Of a stretch of 37,376 bases of DNA, positions 1-8,851 are shown piece after piece. Under the pieces are notes generated by a model. That model saw only the letters and a program-made list of their open reading frames with translations, searched no databases and had not been told where the DNA came from. Origin of the DNA: Bacteroidales bacterium (lineage in GTDB: Bacteria; Bacteroidota; Bacteroidia; Bacteroidales; ML635J-15). A program made the translations under genes and the position numbers. Numbering within the stretch: the stretch's first letter is position 1; the number at the start of each line of letters is the position of its first letter. Where the stretch lies: positions 1 through 37,376 of the forward strand of contig JAISPG010000015.1 of the NCBI GenBank assembly GCA_031275085.1, written 5' to 3'.

Positions 1-1
1 G

Positions 2-88
2 GGCAAAAACGACCCGATGGTACCGAATAACTCTGAAGACAACAGAAAACTGAACAGAAGATGTGACTTCGAAGTGATTTTTAAATAA
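2..88 (+). CDS. OmpA-family protein, C-terminal end only (partial)
   Basis: The frame from base 2 encodes 28 residues and a TAA stop. The tail reads DPMVPNNSEDNRKLNRRCDF and then EVIFK. The pattern asparagine-x-x-serine-x-x-asparagine-arginine-x-x-asparagine-arginine-arginine is the end of the OmpA/MotB peptidoglycan-binding domain, which anchors outer-membrane proteins to the cell wall. The rest of the gene lies left of the window, so total size and other domains cannot be seen. A strong hairpin terminator follows 25 bases after the stop. Confidence 0.75.
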   Translation, partial: GKNDPMVPNNSEDNRKLNRRCDFEVIFK

Positions 89-112
89 AAATGTAGGTAG
101 ATAGGTAAATAC

Positions 113-145
113 AAAAAAAGGCAGTAAAAATTACTGCCTTTTTTT
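113..145. terminator. Rho-independent terminator, bidirectional
   Basis: The arms GGCAGTAA (120-127) and TTACTGCC (131-138) pair perfectly around a 3-nt AAA loop. They are preceded by seven A and followed by seven T, so the hairpin has a U-tract in both orientations. It ends the OmpA-type gene at the left edge and separates it from the porin gene. Confidence 0.9.
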
Positions 146-212
146 GTATATTCTTTTACCTACCGGAAAAAATCCTTTTTTATCTTTATAGATTAAATAT
201 TATCTTTACCCG

Positions 213-2078
213 GTGAAAAAAACTGTATTTCTTATAATATTCGTTCTTATTTATCATGTTGTATTTTCACAGCATGAAGGTATTGAGCGCCATTTTCACT
301 CTTATAAACATAATATTATTGAAACATTAGATTATTCAATCTACAGTGACACTTTAACTGATAATTTTCACAATTTCCTTCCACAACAAAAAATTACATA
401 TAATCCTCTGGGATATATGAATCCGGGACATCCATTTGTTGTACCAATATATTCTATGCAGCCAAAAGAAAATACTTATTGGTTCCTTAATAATTACTAT
501 GCATACATAAAAAATCATGATGATGCATTATATTTTGATGCAAGAAAACCATTTACTCTATTTGAATTTAATGGCGGAGAAAAAGTAATGGATAATGCCG
601 GTATTTTTCATACCCAGAACCTTGGCTCCAGTTTTAACTTTGCTTTTGATTATGATCTCATCAATTCCGAAGGACAATATATGTATAACAATACAAAAGT
701 TCATGCGATGAGCCTTACAAGTGCTTATACAAAACACAAATACCAGTCACATTTTAACTTTATCTTCAATACTATTAATAACCGGCAAAATGGAGGGATA
801 AAAGACGAAACAGCTTTTAAGGATTCTGATACAAGAACAGAAAACCTGGATGTAAATTTACATAATTCACATAATAAAATATCACAGTTAGGATTTAAAT
901 ATAATCAAGAATATCGATTCGGAAAATTCAATATAGATACTATTTACGAAAAAAAAGATACATTACTTGCAAAAACTCTAAACAGTAACTTCTCAATAAT
1001 GCATGATATCACATTCGACAGATTTTACAGAGTTTATACAGATAACTCAAGCGATTTTTATTCGAATTATTATTATAATACCGGAAATACTAACGATTCC
1101 ACAAGATTACACTATTTAGATAATAAGCTTTTATTAAAACTTAATCTTAACAACATTGGCCAGATAAATAAACTCCAAATATTTGCCGGAATAAAGAACC
1201 TGTTTTACTATTACTTATATAATTCTGATTACAATACTGGAGCACGATCCTATTCATCAACTTATATTACCGGCTTATTAAAGTTGGAAACAACAAAAAG
1301 TTCATTGAACGGTGAACTAAATTACTGCTTCCTGGGAAGAGAAATTTTTGATTTTGATGTAGCAGCAAAATATTCTCAAACAATTTCGGATTTCTTCAAA
1401 TTCGATGCATATTTTAAATTTGAACTAAAAACTCCTTACATTTTTTATTATCATTTCAACTCAAATAGTTTTATCTGGACAAACTCAGATCTTTCAAAAA
1501 CAAATAAATTAAGCGGTGGTATCGATTTCAACTTTACAAAATGGAATTTTAACTTAGGTGTTAATATTAATACCCTTCACAACTATATTGTATTCGACAC
1601 TGTAGCAATGCCACAACAAATAACTGATGCAAACTTTATAGCCGACATTTACATAAAAAAACTATTCCGGTTAGGTAGCTTTTATTGGTTTAATCAATTA
1701 TCGTACCAATATATTTCGGATAAAGAAAAACTACCTCTCCCCTCTTTTGTCGCATATTCCAACATATACTTTAAGAAATCATTATTTAAAAACGCTCTTA
1801 CATTCCAAATTGGGATTGATATGAAATTCCATACAAATATTTACGGATATTCATATATGCCGTCAACTGAAACTTTTTATTTACAAAACCAGGAAAAATT
1901 CGGAAATTACCCGTATACCAGTGCATATATAAATATCCAGATCAAAAGGTTCAGAGGATTTGTAAAGGTTAGTAACGTTAATAGCTTTTTTATGTCAAGA
2001 ACATATTATCTATTACATAAAATACCAGATAATCCATTTGCTTTCAATTTCGGAATATCATGGGAATTTTATAATTAG
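213..2078 (+). CDS. Putative outer-membrane porin (Bacteroidota beta-barrel family)
   Basis: 621 residues. The start is GTG at 213, chosen because it gives a clean signal peptide (MKKTVFLIIF... ending VVFSQ) with a cut after FSQ; there is no clear ribosome site, which is normal for this phylum. The mature protein is rich in aromatic residues and alternates polar and hydrophobic residues like a beta-barrel, ending in a phenylalanine/tyrosine-rich strand (WEFYN). The stretch HTQNLGSSFNFAFDYDLI followed by MSLTSAYTKHKYQSHFNFIF matches what I remember of the Bacteroidota 'putative porin' family (Pfam Porin_10). It is expected to form a channel in the outer membrane; the substrate is unknown. The lytic transglycosylase starts 19 nt downstream and is probably co-transcribed. 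Confidence 0.75.
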   Translation: MKKTVFLIIFVLIYHVVFSQHEGIERHFHSYKHNIIETLDYSIYSDTLTDNFHNFLPQQKITYNPLGYMNPGHPFVVPIYSMQPKENTYWFLNNYYAYIKNHDDALYFDARKPFTLFEFNGGEKVMDNAGIFHTQNLGSSFNFAFDYDLINSEGQYMYNNTKVHAMSLTSAYTKHKYQSHFNFIFNTINNRQNGGIKDETAFKDSDTRTENLDVNLHNSHNKISQLGFKYNQEYRFGKFNIDTIYEKKDTLLAKTLNSNFSIMHDITFDRFYRVYTDNSSDFYSNYYYNTGNTNDSTRLHYLDNKLLLKLNLNNIGQINKLQIFAGIKNLFYYYLYNSDYNTGARSYSSTYITGLLKLETTKSSLNGELNYCFLGREIFDFDVAAKYSQTISDFFKFDAYFKFELKTPYIFYYHFNSNSFIWTNSDLSKTNKLSGGIDFNFTKWNFNLGVNINTLHNYIVFDTVAMPQQITDANFIADIYIKKLFRLGSFYWFNQLSYQYISDKEKLPLPSFVAYSNIYFKKSLFKNALTFQIGIDMKFHTNIYGYSYMPSTETFYLQNQEKFGNYPYTSAYINIQIKRFRGFVKVSNVNSFFMSRTYYLLHKIPDNPFAFNFGISWEFYN

Positions 2079-2097
2079 TAAAAAATCATAAACTACA

Positions 2098-3501
2098 ATG
2101 AAAAACCTGAAAAATACTTTACTTTATTTTACGTTATTATTAGTATTTTTCATTTCATTTGGTTCATATATAAAATTATACGAAATATATGAAGACAAAC
2201 CTATAAGAGATTTTACAGAAATTACTGATACAAAAGATTTAAACGTAGTTATTTCATCAAATTTTATTGACTATTTTGTTTATAATGGTCGTCCTATGGG
2301 GTTTTACCTTGAAATTTTATCCGAATTTGCCAATGATTACGGGTTAAATCTTAACCTTTTTGAAGAATCTGACCACATCAATGCACTTAACTTAATAAAT
2401 GATAACAAATGTGATATATTTGCGGCAGATATTGTTTTACCGGTAAAAACCAGATCAAAATTCGACCTGACGGTTCCTTTAAGAACAACAAAACAAGTTC
2501 TGGTACAAAGAAAACCTGATGGTTACATTTACATGTCACAACAACAAATTAAAGACAGTTTAATAAGAAACTACTCAGGATTATCTTATAAAACTATATA
2601 TGCAAAAAAAAACGGAAACAACTTTTTCATATTAAATAAATACCTATTAACCAAAATAGATTCTCTTTCGACAGAAGATATCATTAAAAATGTGTCCAAT
2701 AAAGTATTTGACTATGCAATTTGTGATTATAATTTCGCAAAGATTTTCAATTCTTATTATCCTAACATTGATATTGAATTACCTTTAAGCTTCAGACAAA
2801 ATGTATGTTGGGTAGTAAGGAAAAACTCAACTGATTTACGTGATACTTTAGATTCCTGGCTTACAAATTTTAAAAAAACAAAAAAATACTCGGATCTCGA
2901 AAGAAAATACATAACAAATAATCGTATTCTATTAAACATAAATAGTGAATATTATTCAGGGAACGAAGGCAAAATAAGTAAATACGATGAATTATTAAAA
3001 AAATATAGTGCAAAATTGGGCTGGGACTGGCGTCTCCTGTCTTCTCTTGTTTTTGAAGAATCACGCTTCGATCCCAAAGCAGAAAGTTGGGCAGGAGCTT
3101 TAGGATTGATGCAATTAATGCCATTTACCTATGAAAGTTTTTCAAATGATACCACATGGCAAATTGAATCCCAGATTTCGGCAGGTGTAAAATATATCGA
3201 ATATCTTTATAATCTGCTTCCCGAAGAAGCTAATGACTCCGTTTCAAGAACAAAAATGGTACTTGCAGGGTACAATATTGGGTTCGGACATGTTGAAGAT
3301 GCTATAAATCTGGCTAGAAAATACAACAAAAATCCGGGATCATGGGAAGATATTTCATATTTCCTTACAAATCTATCCAAACAAAAATATTATTCTGATA
3401 CGGTTGTAAAATTCGGATATTTTCCCGGTATTTATGCTGTGGATTTTGCTAATTCTATATACAACAGATTCTTACATTATAAAAATGTTATCCCTGAATA
3501 A
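2098..3501 (+). CDS. mltF: MltF-like membrane-bound lytic transglycosylase
   Basis: 467 residues in two parts. After an N-terminal hydrophobic segment (residues ~7-25, no lipobox cysteine), residues ~45-270 resemble a periplasmic solute-binding protein family 3 domain (YNGRPMGFYLEILSEF, NKCDIFAADIVLPVKTRS). Residues ~290-440 are an SLT goose-lysozyme-like transglycosylase domain: the catalytic glutamate is E321 in FEESRFDP, followed by WAGALGLMQLMP and later AGYNIGFGHVEDA. This order and size match MltF, which cleaves the MurNAc-GlcNAc bond of peptidoglycan to give 1,6-anhydro ends, with the binding domain acting as a regulator. It follows the porin by 19 nt. No good terminator is seen directly after it. 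Confidence 0.87.
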   Translation: MKNLKNTLLYFTLLLVFFISFGSYIKLYEIYEDKPIRDFTEITDTKDLNVVISSNFIDYFVYNGRPMGFYLEILSEFANDYGLNLNLFEESDHINALNLINDNKCDIFAADIVLPVKTRSKFDLTVPLRTTKQVLVQRKPDGYIYMSQQQIKDSLIRNYSGLSYKTIYAKKNGNNFFILNKYLLTKIDSLSTEDIIKNVSNKVFDYAICDYNFAKIFNSYYPNIDIELPLSFRQNVCWVVRKNSTDLRDTLDSWLTNFKKTKKYSDLERKYITNNRILLNINSEYYSGNEGKISKYDELLKKYSAKLGWDWRLLSSLVFEESRFDPKAESWAGALGLMQLMPFTYESFSNDTTWQIESQISAGVKYIEYLYNLLPEEANDSVSRTKMVLAGYNIGFGHVEDAINLARKYNKNPGSWEDISYFLTNLSKQKYYSDTVVKFGYFPGIYAVDFANSIYNRFLHYKNVIPE

Positions 3502-3639
3502 ATATTATACTAACAGATAGAACTATTCATAAAATCTTTATTTTATATTTTTCACTCCTATTTTCTGATTTTATATCAAACAATCACAAAAACTATCATT
3601 CTGAATTATTTATATATTTATAATCGAAGATTAAATAAA

Positions 3640-3668
3640 AAAATATATATCATCCCGCCGGGATGATA
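3640..3668 (-). terminator. Minus-strand terminator for the DUF2723-deacetylase unit
   Basis: A perfect inverted repeat, ATCATCCCG / CGGGATGAT (3649-3667), is centred on one base. Read on the minus strand it is followed by ATATATTTTTTT, a fair U-tract; on the plus strand no T-run follows. It lies about 125 nt past the deacetylase stop. The rest of 3502-3791 is AT-rich and I see no gene in it; an open frame at 3663-3863 is only the shadow of the deacetylase 3' end. Confidence 0.55.
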
Positions 3669-3791
3669 GTTCGCAGAAAATATAAAGAAAGAATGTATTT
3701 ACATGCCGCTAGGTATGCAACAAAAGAATCGGATATTTCATTTCTCAGGAATGTCATCTATTTTTCGTATCATTTTATACCAATTGTTTTT

Positions 3792-4409
3792 TCATTGATC
3801 AAGATTATGGAACTCATATCCCCTGGCAGTAAAATATTCCAAAGTAAATTCCAATGCCGGTAACATATTTTTAGAAGCTTTTACAGAATCGTGAAAAACA
3901 ATTACAGAGCCATTCCTTATTTTATTCTTAAGAATATTTTTAATTATGTCAACATTAAAATCCTGCCTGAAATCATAAGTCATAACATCCCAGAAAACTA
4001 CTTTATACTTTTTGCTTATCTTATTAAATTCCCATGGAAGTATATTTCCGTAAGGAGGCCTGAAATATTTATTTTCCGAAACAGGAGAATATCTGAAAAT
4101 ATCATCAATCCATTCTTTTCCGGAGACTTTAAATGCATTAAGATGGGAATATCCATGGTTTCCTATAGTATGACCGTCATTTATAATTGAATCTAAGATA
4201 TCAGGATATTTTTCCGCATTTTTACCTAAACAAAAGAAACTGGCTTTTGCATTATATTTCCTTAAAATTTCAAGAACATTCTCCGTAATACTGGGAGTAG
4301 GACCATCATCAAAAGTGAGATACAAAGTCTTAGATCTTTTATCACCCCGCTTCACAGATTTTCTGAAAAGCCACGGACATCTTACTATTACAATTTTTTT
4401 TAAACCCAA
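3792..4409 (-). CDS. Polysaccharide deacetylase family protein (CE4)
   Basis: 205 residues, one NodB-homology domain of normal length. All five CE4 motifs are visible: TFDDGP (D34 catalytic base, D35 metal), HTIGNHGYSH (metal ligands H85 and H89), RPPYG (117-121), FWDVMTYDF, and IVFHD near the C-terminus with the catalytic histidine. Such enzymes remove N-acetyl groups from peptidoglycan or other GlcNAc polymers. The N-terminus has no convincing signal peptide, only a short basic stretch, so the compartment is uncertain. It starts 20 nt downstream of the DUF2723 gene on the same strand, so the two are probably one transcript with a role in envelope glycan work. Confidence 0.88.
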   Translation of the reverse strand: MGLKKIVIVRCPWLFRKSVKRGDKRSKTLYLTFDDGPTPSITENVLEILRKYNAKASFFCLGKNAEKYPDILDSIINDGHTIGNHGYSHLNAFKVSGKEWIDDIFRYSPVSENKYFRPPYGNILPWEFNKISKKYKVVFWDVMTYDFRQDFNVDIIKNILKNKIRNGSVIVFHDSVKASKNMLPALEFTLEYFTARGYEFHNLDQ

Positions 4410-4429
4410 ATTCTAAATATCTGAAATTA

Positions 4430-7400
4430 TTATTCTACAACACCTATTTTCTCATATACTTCCGTTATTTCAGGAATAAATTCATTATCAATATAATAAT
4501 TAGCCATATTATACAACTCATCAATTACTAATATAGCTCTCTTTTTGTAAACATCCAGTATAATCTGTTTACGTGGTGAAAAACTATTATAAAATTCAAG
4601 TTCATTCAGCGCGTTTACCATCATTATCCTGCCTATAGCCGCTGCTTTCGATTTTTTACTTAGCCTGTAATACCCCCTTACCATTTCTATTGAATAATCA
4701 CTATAAGCAACTACTTCGTCAGGAATGTATTTTACACATATATCCAAAACCCTCTCCGACTCTTCAAGTTTTCCTTCCAGATATAAATTCTCTGCAAGAA
4801 GAGATAAATGATTCCTTATGTTAGTCAGTATTTTACGTTCATTTTCATTATAATAAATATTTTTATCTCCGAGTTTTCCCCATGTAAACTTTTCGGTCAG
4901 ATTTTTATACATAATACTACTGTTAACCCCTACGACTTCTGGTCCCGAAATTTCTGTTTCTACAGGAAGCAATCTGTACGCAAAACCTTCAAGATATAAA
5001 TATTTATCCAGTCCCAGAAAATAACGACTATTCATTGTAGAACTGAAATACACCGGACGTTCCCACATATTTGCAAGAATTATTTCCAGCACCATAAGAT
5101 CTCCCTTTGTAATACTCTCCCTGTCAAGTGACCATTCCATCCTTGGTACAATATATCTTTCAAGTTCGGGAGATAATCCCATTTTATCAATTATCTGGGT
5201 ACGATTAATTCTTAACATAAGATTATTTACTGGAAAATAATCTATCGGATATTCATACAATCTGGTATCTATTTTTGTTTCCGCTTCATTAGAAAATACA
5301 AAATTAAGGACAGAATTCAAAGGTACAGGATATTTTTTCTGTTTTACCAAAAACCTATAGAGATCACTTATTATCTCTTCTGCCTGAACTTCAGTAAGTC
5401 CAAATTCCGAACGATAGTCAGGATCACTTAAATTAGAAACAATCAACGAAAAATCGGTAAAAGAAGGACTATTACTTACCGGCTGTATCTGGCTGTAATA
5501 ATTCCTAAAATTATTATATTCTTCAGGATGTGACCTGTCAAACCCATTTTCATGAAGGATATCAATAAATCTATTGAATATATATGTATAATCTTCCAGA
5601 ATTTCTTTTGTATTTTCAAAATAAATATCTTCAGAAAACGCACTCGTTGTTTCCTTTATCAACAATAATTCCCGCTGTCCTGAAATATATAAATCCTTAT
5701 CGGCATTGATCAATACCCCATCCGAACCCGGCCGTTTTCTTATTATCTGATCTATATACCAATCCGTATTAAGAAAACTTAAATTTATTATACTTACATC
5801 TGTCCTTATTTTTTCAACTTCCTGCAAATACCATAATGAAAATGTTTCATTATCACCCCATGTAAACAATATTGCATTATTTTCACAGGAATTCAACAGA
5901 TCATATGCAAATGTATATGCCAGATCATTATCACTTTGATTGTTATTTTTATAATTTTCAGCCAGGAACCGTAAAGGAACAGCTAAAAAAGTAACCAGTA
6001 AAATTCCGGCAGTTAAATATTTACCGGAAATATATTTTTCCAATGAATCATAAAGCCATATAACACCTAGCCCTATCCATATGCAAAATGCAAAATATGA
6101 CCCAATAAATAAATAATCTCTTTCCCGTGCCTGATATGGATGAAAATTCAAATAAAATGAAACCGCAATTCCGGTAAGTATAAATAATAAACCCGTTATC
6201 AAAAGAAATTTTTTATCTTTTTTAAATTGTAGTAATATCCCAAAAACTCCCATGATTAATGGCAGAAAATAATAAGTTTGTTTCCCTTTATTACCGTCAG
6301 GACTTTTATTTACTGCTCCCAGCCGTATATTATCAATAAAATTTATCCCCGATATCCAGTTGCCATTTATAGGTCCCCCATGTGATTGAATGTCATTCTG
6401 CCTGCCGGCAAAATTCCACATAAAATATCTGAAATACATATGTGAGAACTGATATTTAAACATAAACTTAATATTTACAGAAGCCGGCGGGATCTTATCT
6501 CCCTTATAGCCAGTCCATTCCTGGTATGCAGCAATATGTTCAGGTTGGTTACTCCACATCCGTGGTAATAATCTCTTATCTCTATCTTTATAATTGGCTT
6601 TCGGTTTATTGGAAACTATTTTATATTTGTGATTTACTGTGTCGTAAACAGGCTCTCCTTCAATATATGGTTTATTCTTATCGAGGCTACTGTTATATTG
6701 TTGCCCGTACCATAAAGGATAATGATCATATTGATTCTGGTTTATATATGAAATAAAATTAAAAATCGTTTCAGGATTATTCTGGTCAATCGGCGGGTTT
6801 GAAGATGACCTTATTAATATAACACCGTAAACAGAATATCCTGAAATAAAGACAACAAAACAGGTCAGAATAAAATTGATAAAAGGTTTATTCTTTTTAT
6901 ATGATATATAAATCCCAAAAAAAGCAAGTACAATAAATAAAAATATAAAAAAATACAATCCGGAATTATAACCAAAACTAAAACTATTAACAAACAATAA
7001 TTCAAATTTTGAAGCAACTACCGGAATAAAAATAACAGTACCCCAGACAAAAATAAAAAGTAATATGGATAATAACAGTGTCTTTAATACGCCACTATAA
7101 CTAAATTTATATTTTCCGAAATAAAATATAAAAACAAGTACCGGCACAATAAAAATACAATGCAAATTCACACAAACAGACAATCCGAGCAACAAAGAAC
7201 AAAGTATTACCCATCTGTTACGTCCGGGTATATCCTGGTCACTATAAAACCTGAGCATTGACCACAGACAAACAGAAATAAAAAAAACAGATAATGAATA
7301 AATATTTGTTTCGACCGCAGATGTCCAGAATGTTGATGAAAATGCAAAAGATAAAGCCCCTAATACAGAAGCGCTTATACATATAACAATCTGTGATTTG

Positions 7401-7738
7401 TTTAATTCCGGTAATTTTAGTTTAAATATACTGAGTGATATTATTATAATGCTGTGATAAAGAAAAAATACCGTAAAAGATGCTGCAATTACCGATAATA
7501 AATTTATTGCAAGTGATATATTTTGAGGATTTATTGTAAATATAGCAAATATACGTGCAAGAATAAGAAAAAAAGGAGAACCCGGCGAATGTCCGATTTG
7601 TAAGCCGGAAGCGCAAGTAATCAGTTCACTTGAATCCCAGAAGTTTATTGTTTCGGATACTGTAAAAACATAAACTAAAAAGCTGAATGCAAAAACGCTC
7701 CATCCGGTTATTATATTGATTTTCTTATTATTTAACAT
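4430..7738 (-). CDS. DUF2723 integral-membrane glycosyltransferase-like protein
   Basis: 1102 residues. The N-terminal half has about ten to twelve predicted membrane helices. The family signature is near the start: FWDSSELITCASGLQIGHSP with GSPFF following, matching the DUF2723/TMEM260 group (the conserved D-x-x-E in the first periplasmic loop is a GT-C-like acid motif). Human TMEM260 is a protein O-mannosyltransferase; bacterial members are presumed to use lipid-linked sugars but the substrate is not known. The second half is a soluble, probably periplasmic, region with TPR-like helices near the C-terminus (LAENLYLEGKLEESERVLDI). The end lies 20 nt before the deacetylase gene. Confidence 0.85.
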   Translation of the reverse strand: MLNNKKINIITGWSVFAFSFLVYVFTVSETINFWDSSELITCASGLQIGHSPGSPFFLILARIFAIFTINPQNISLAINLLSVIAASFTVFFLYHSIIIISLSIFKLKLPELNKSQIVICISASVLGALSFAFSSTFWTSAVETNIYSLSVFFISVCLWSMLRFYSDQDIPGRNRWVILCSLLLGLSVCVNLHCIFIVPVLVFIFYFGKYKFSYSGVLKTLLLSILLFIFVWGTVIFIPVVASKFELLFVNSFSFGYNSGLYFFIFLFIVLAFFGIYISYKKNKPFINFILTCFVVFISGYSVYGVILIRSSSNPPIDQNNPETIFNFISYINQNQYDHYPLWYGQQYNSSLDKNKPYIEGEPVYDTVNHKYKIVSNKPKANYKDRDKRLLPRMWSNQPEHIAAYQEWTGYKGDKIPPASVNIKFMFKYQFSHMYFRYFMWNFAGRQNDIQSHGGPINGNWISGINFIDNIRLGAVNKSPDGNKGKQTYYFLPLIMGVFGILLQFKKDKKFLLITGLLFILTGIAVSFYLNFHPYQARERDYLFIGSYFAFCIWIGLGVIWLYDSLEKYISGKYLTAGILLVTFLAVPLRFLAENYKNNNQSDNDLAYTFAYDLLNSCENNAILFTWGDNETFSLWYLQEVEKIRTDVSIINLSFLNTDWYIDQIIRKRPGSDGVLINADKDLYISGQRELLLIKETTSAFSEDIYFENTKEILEDYTYIFNRFIDILHENGFDRSHPEEYNNFRNYYSQIQPVSNSPSFTDFSLIVSNLSDPDYRSEFGLTEVQAEEIISDLYRFLVKQKKYPVPLNSVLNFVFSNEAETKIDTRLYEYPIDYFPVNNLMLRINRTQIIDKMGLSPELERYIVPRMEWSLDRESITKGDLMVLEIILANMWERPVYFSSTMNSRYFLGLDKYLYLEGFAYRLLPVETEISGPEVVGVNSSIMYKNLTEKFTWGKLGDKNIYYNENERKILTNIRNHLSLLAENLYLEGKLEESERVLDICVKYIPDEVVAYSDYSIEMVRGYYRLSKKSKAAAIGRIMMVNALNELEFYNSFSPRKQIILDVYKKRAILVIDELYNMANYYIDNEFIPEITEVYEKIGVVE

Positions 7739-7797
7739 CTATAAATTAGTTTTCAAATTTTGAAAAGTATTTTAATATGAATGGATAAAATTTTATA

Positions 7798-7805
7798 CAA
7801 ATATA
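7798..7805 (-). promoter_or_regulatory. Possible -7 promoter element of the DUF2723 gene
   Basis: CAAATATA on the plus strand reads TATATTTG on the minus strand, a match to the Bacteroidota consensus TAnnTTTG. It sits 60 nt upstream of the ATG at 7738. I do not see a clear -33 TTTG, so this is a weak call based on one box in AT-rich DNA. Confidence 0.35.
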
Positions 7806-7877
7806 AAAATCATATTTTGTCATATTATATTACATTCACATTTTTAGATAAATAATAATTTTTATTAAAAAATTAAT

Positions 7878-7907
7878 TTTGTACTAGTATAAAAAATATT
7901 AATTTTG
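7878..7907 (+). promoter_or_regulatory. Promoter of tRNA-Gln
   Basis: A TTTG box (7878-7881) and TAATTTTG (7900-7907) are separated by 18 nt, close to the Bacteroidota -33/-7 consensus (TTTG, 19-20 nt, TAnnTTTG). The -7 box ends 10 nt before the first base of the tRNA, the expected distance to the transcription start. Confidence 0.75.
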
Positions 7908-7917
7908 CAACTTGTTT

Positions 7918-7988
7918 TGTCCGATGGTGTAATGGTAGCACTACAGATTCTGGCTCTGTTAGTCTGGGTTCGAATCCTAGTCGGACAA
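7918..7988 (+). tRNA. tRNA-Gln (anticodon CTG)
   Basis: It folds as a full cloverleaf. The acceptor TGTCCGA (7918-7924) pairs with TCGGACA (7981-7987), with discriminator A7988. The D arm is GTG/CAC. The anticodon stem ACAGA/TCTGT encloses loop TTCTGGC with anticodon CTG at 7950-7952, reading CAG glutamine codons. The T arm CTGGG/CCTAG holds loop TTCGAAT. The 3' CCA is not encoded. The last ~16 nt of the gene are repeated at 20580, which makes this gene the integration site of the island that follows. Confidence 0.95.
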
Positions 7989-7992
7989 CAAA
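7973..7992 (+). other. attL: left attachment site in the tRNA-Gln 3' end
   Basis: Twenty bases starting AATCCTAGTCGGACAACAAA in the T arm and 3' acceptor strand of tRNA-Gln recur at 20580-20599 with a single G-to-A difference (7983 versus 20590). A repeat of a tRNA 3' end bounding a block of accessory genes is the usual footprint of tyrosine-integrase insertion. Confidence 0.85.
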
Positions 7993-7995
7993 TAA

Positions 7996-8060
7996 TGCTG
8001 AAAATCAGCAAGTTAAACAAACACCCAACTTTACTTTATTGAGTGTAAAATTGGGTGTTT
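7996..8060 (+). terminator. Island-derived terminator behind tRNA-Gln
   Basis: A small hairpin (TGCTGA/TCAGCA, 7996-8010) is followed by a strong one: AAACACCCAA (8019-8028) pairs with TTGGGTGTTT (8051-8060), extended inside by TTTAC/GTAAA, and then TCTTTCATTTTT. It ends the tRNA transcript. It lies inside the island, and its outer arms AAACACCC/GGGTGTTT equal those of the terminator now found beyond attR at 20597. Confidence 0.8.
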
Positions 8061-8224
8061 TCTTTCATTTTTCAAAAGGATTACGGACATTCTTAATTTT
8101 CTTATAGTTTTTGCTATCCACCACTAGGTACTTTTTCATCAGAAACAACAGGAGTCTGTGCATACAATACATCAAAAACAGTCTTAGTTAAAACTCCTGT
8201 CTTTTATTATATCCTTTTCTAAAA
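8061..8224. other. Non-coding island DNA, no gene recognised
   Basis: No intact gene is visible. An 8-bp inverted repeat, ACAGGAGT / ACTCCTGT, brackets about 41 nt near 8148-8200. On the minus strand a short stretch can be read as YAQTPVVSDEKVPSGG then stop, which looks protein-like, but I cannot assign it; it may be another relic of the mobile element. Confidence 0.4.
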
Positions 8225-8700
8225 ACCATTTTATTATCATATACAACATTGATAAAATAGAAAAACTTATAAAAACCGATATACAACAGATTAAATCTTT
8301 GATGAGCAGGTTAATAGTAAATATTAGGTGCCATACACAAAAAGGCAGACATTATTGAACAGGCGTTGTTCATTTATCGGTAATACTAACAATTTAGAGT
8401 TTTTAAATGATGAAATCGGAAGTATTAGTTTTTTTATGCTTTTGACCTTGAAAGTATAGATTTTGATTATTCATATTGATAATGTTTACTCACAAGCTTA
8501 CTCATTGTATTTAAGCGGAGAATCTCATGAAATTACAAAAGAAGATAGCTTTATAATCCAACAGTACAATAAAATATTCAGTGAGTATATTCAAGTAGGT
8601 GAATTTTATAACGGATGATATAGAAAAACTTATAGCGTGTCGTATTGACATATTGATTAATTACTCATAGCGATTATTCCCATAAATTTAATATATACAA
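8225..8700 (+). pseudogene. Remnant of a VapE-family (virulence-associated E) replication ATPase
   Basis: No long frame is open, but joining frames restores a recognisable protein. From 8245: IDKIEKLIKTDIQQIKSLMS and VNIR. From 8331: PYTKRQTLLNRRCSF then IGNTNNLEFLNDEIGS. From 8441: FDLESIDFDYSY. From 8475: IDNVYSQAYSLYLSGE onward to IFSEYIQVGEF. From 8605: ITDDIEKLIACRIDILINYS. The phrase SFIGNTNNLEFLNDE, preceded by the polar helix with KTD, is typical of the C-terminal half of VapE P-loop ATPases, which act in replication of phage-like and mobilizable elements in Bacteroidota. At least four frameshifts and a missing N-terminal Walker region mean it is dead. DNA to ~8760 may be its decayed tail. 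Confidence 0.8.
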
Positions 8701-8814
8701 AATATTTGATTCAGAAGGATAAGGTGTTTAACAAATCTAAAAAGAAGAAATGCAATACTCCTAACCAATAACCAGTTTTTTTAACTTATTTCTTATTATT
8801 TTCTGTTAAATTTA

Positions 8815-8841
8815 TATATTTGTAAATATTTGACAAGTCAA
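8815..8841 (+). promoter_or_regulatory. Promoter and operator of the restriction operon
   Basis: TATATTTG (8815-8822) fits the Bacteroidota -7 consensus TAnnTTTG. Eight bases later lies the palindrome TTGAC-AA-GTCAA (8830-8841), over the expected transcription start and 10 nt before the XRE start codon. A good ribosome site, AAGAAG, follows at 8843-8848. The palindrome is of the size bound by small HTH dimers and its core GACAAGTC resembles C-protein boxes (GAC...GTC), so autoregulation by the XRE protein is likely. Confidence 0.6.
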
Positions 8842-8851
8842 TAAGAAGCAA

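Noticed and set aside
3663..3863. Small plus-strand gene of 66 codons
   Set aside because: It overlaps the deacetylase 3' end and its terminator, with no family likeness; a shadow frame.
8148..8200. Terminator formed by ACAGGAGT/ACTCCTGT
   Set aside because: The loop is about 41 nt and the T-run is short and interrupted; the known terminator at 8019-8060 already serves the tRNA.
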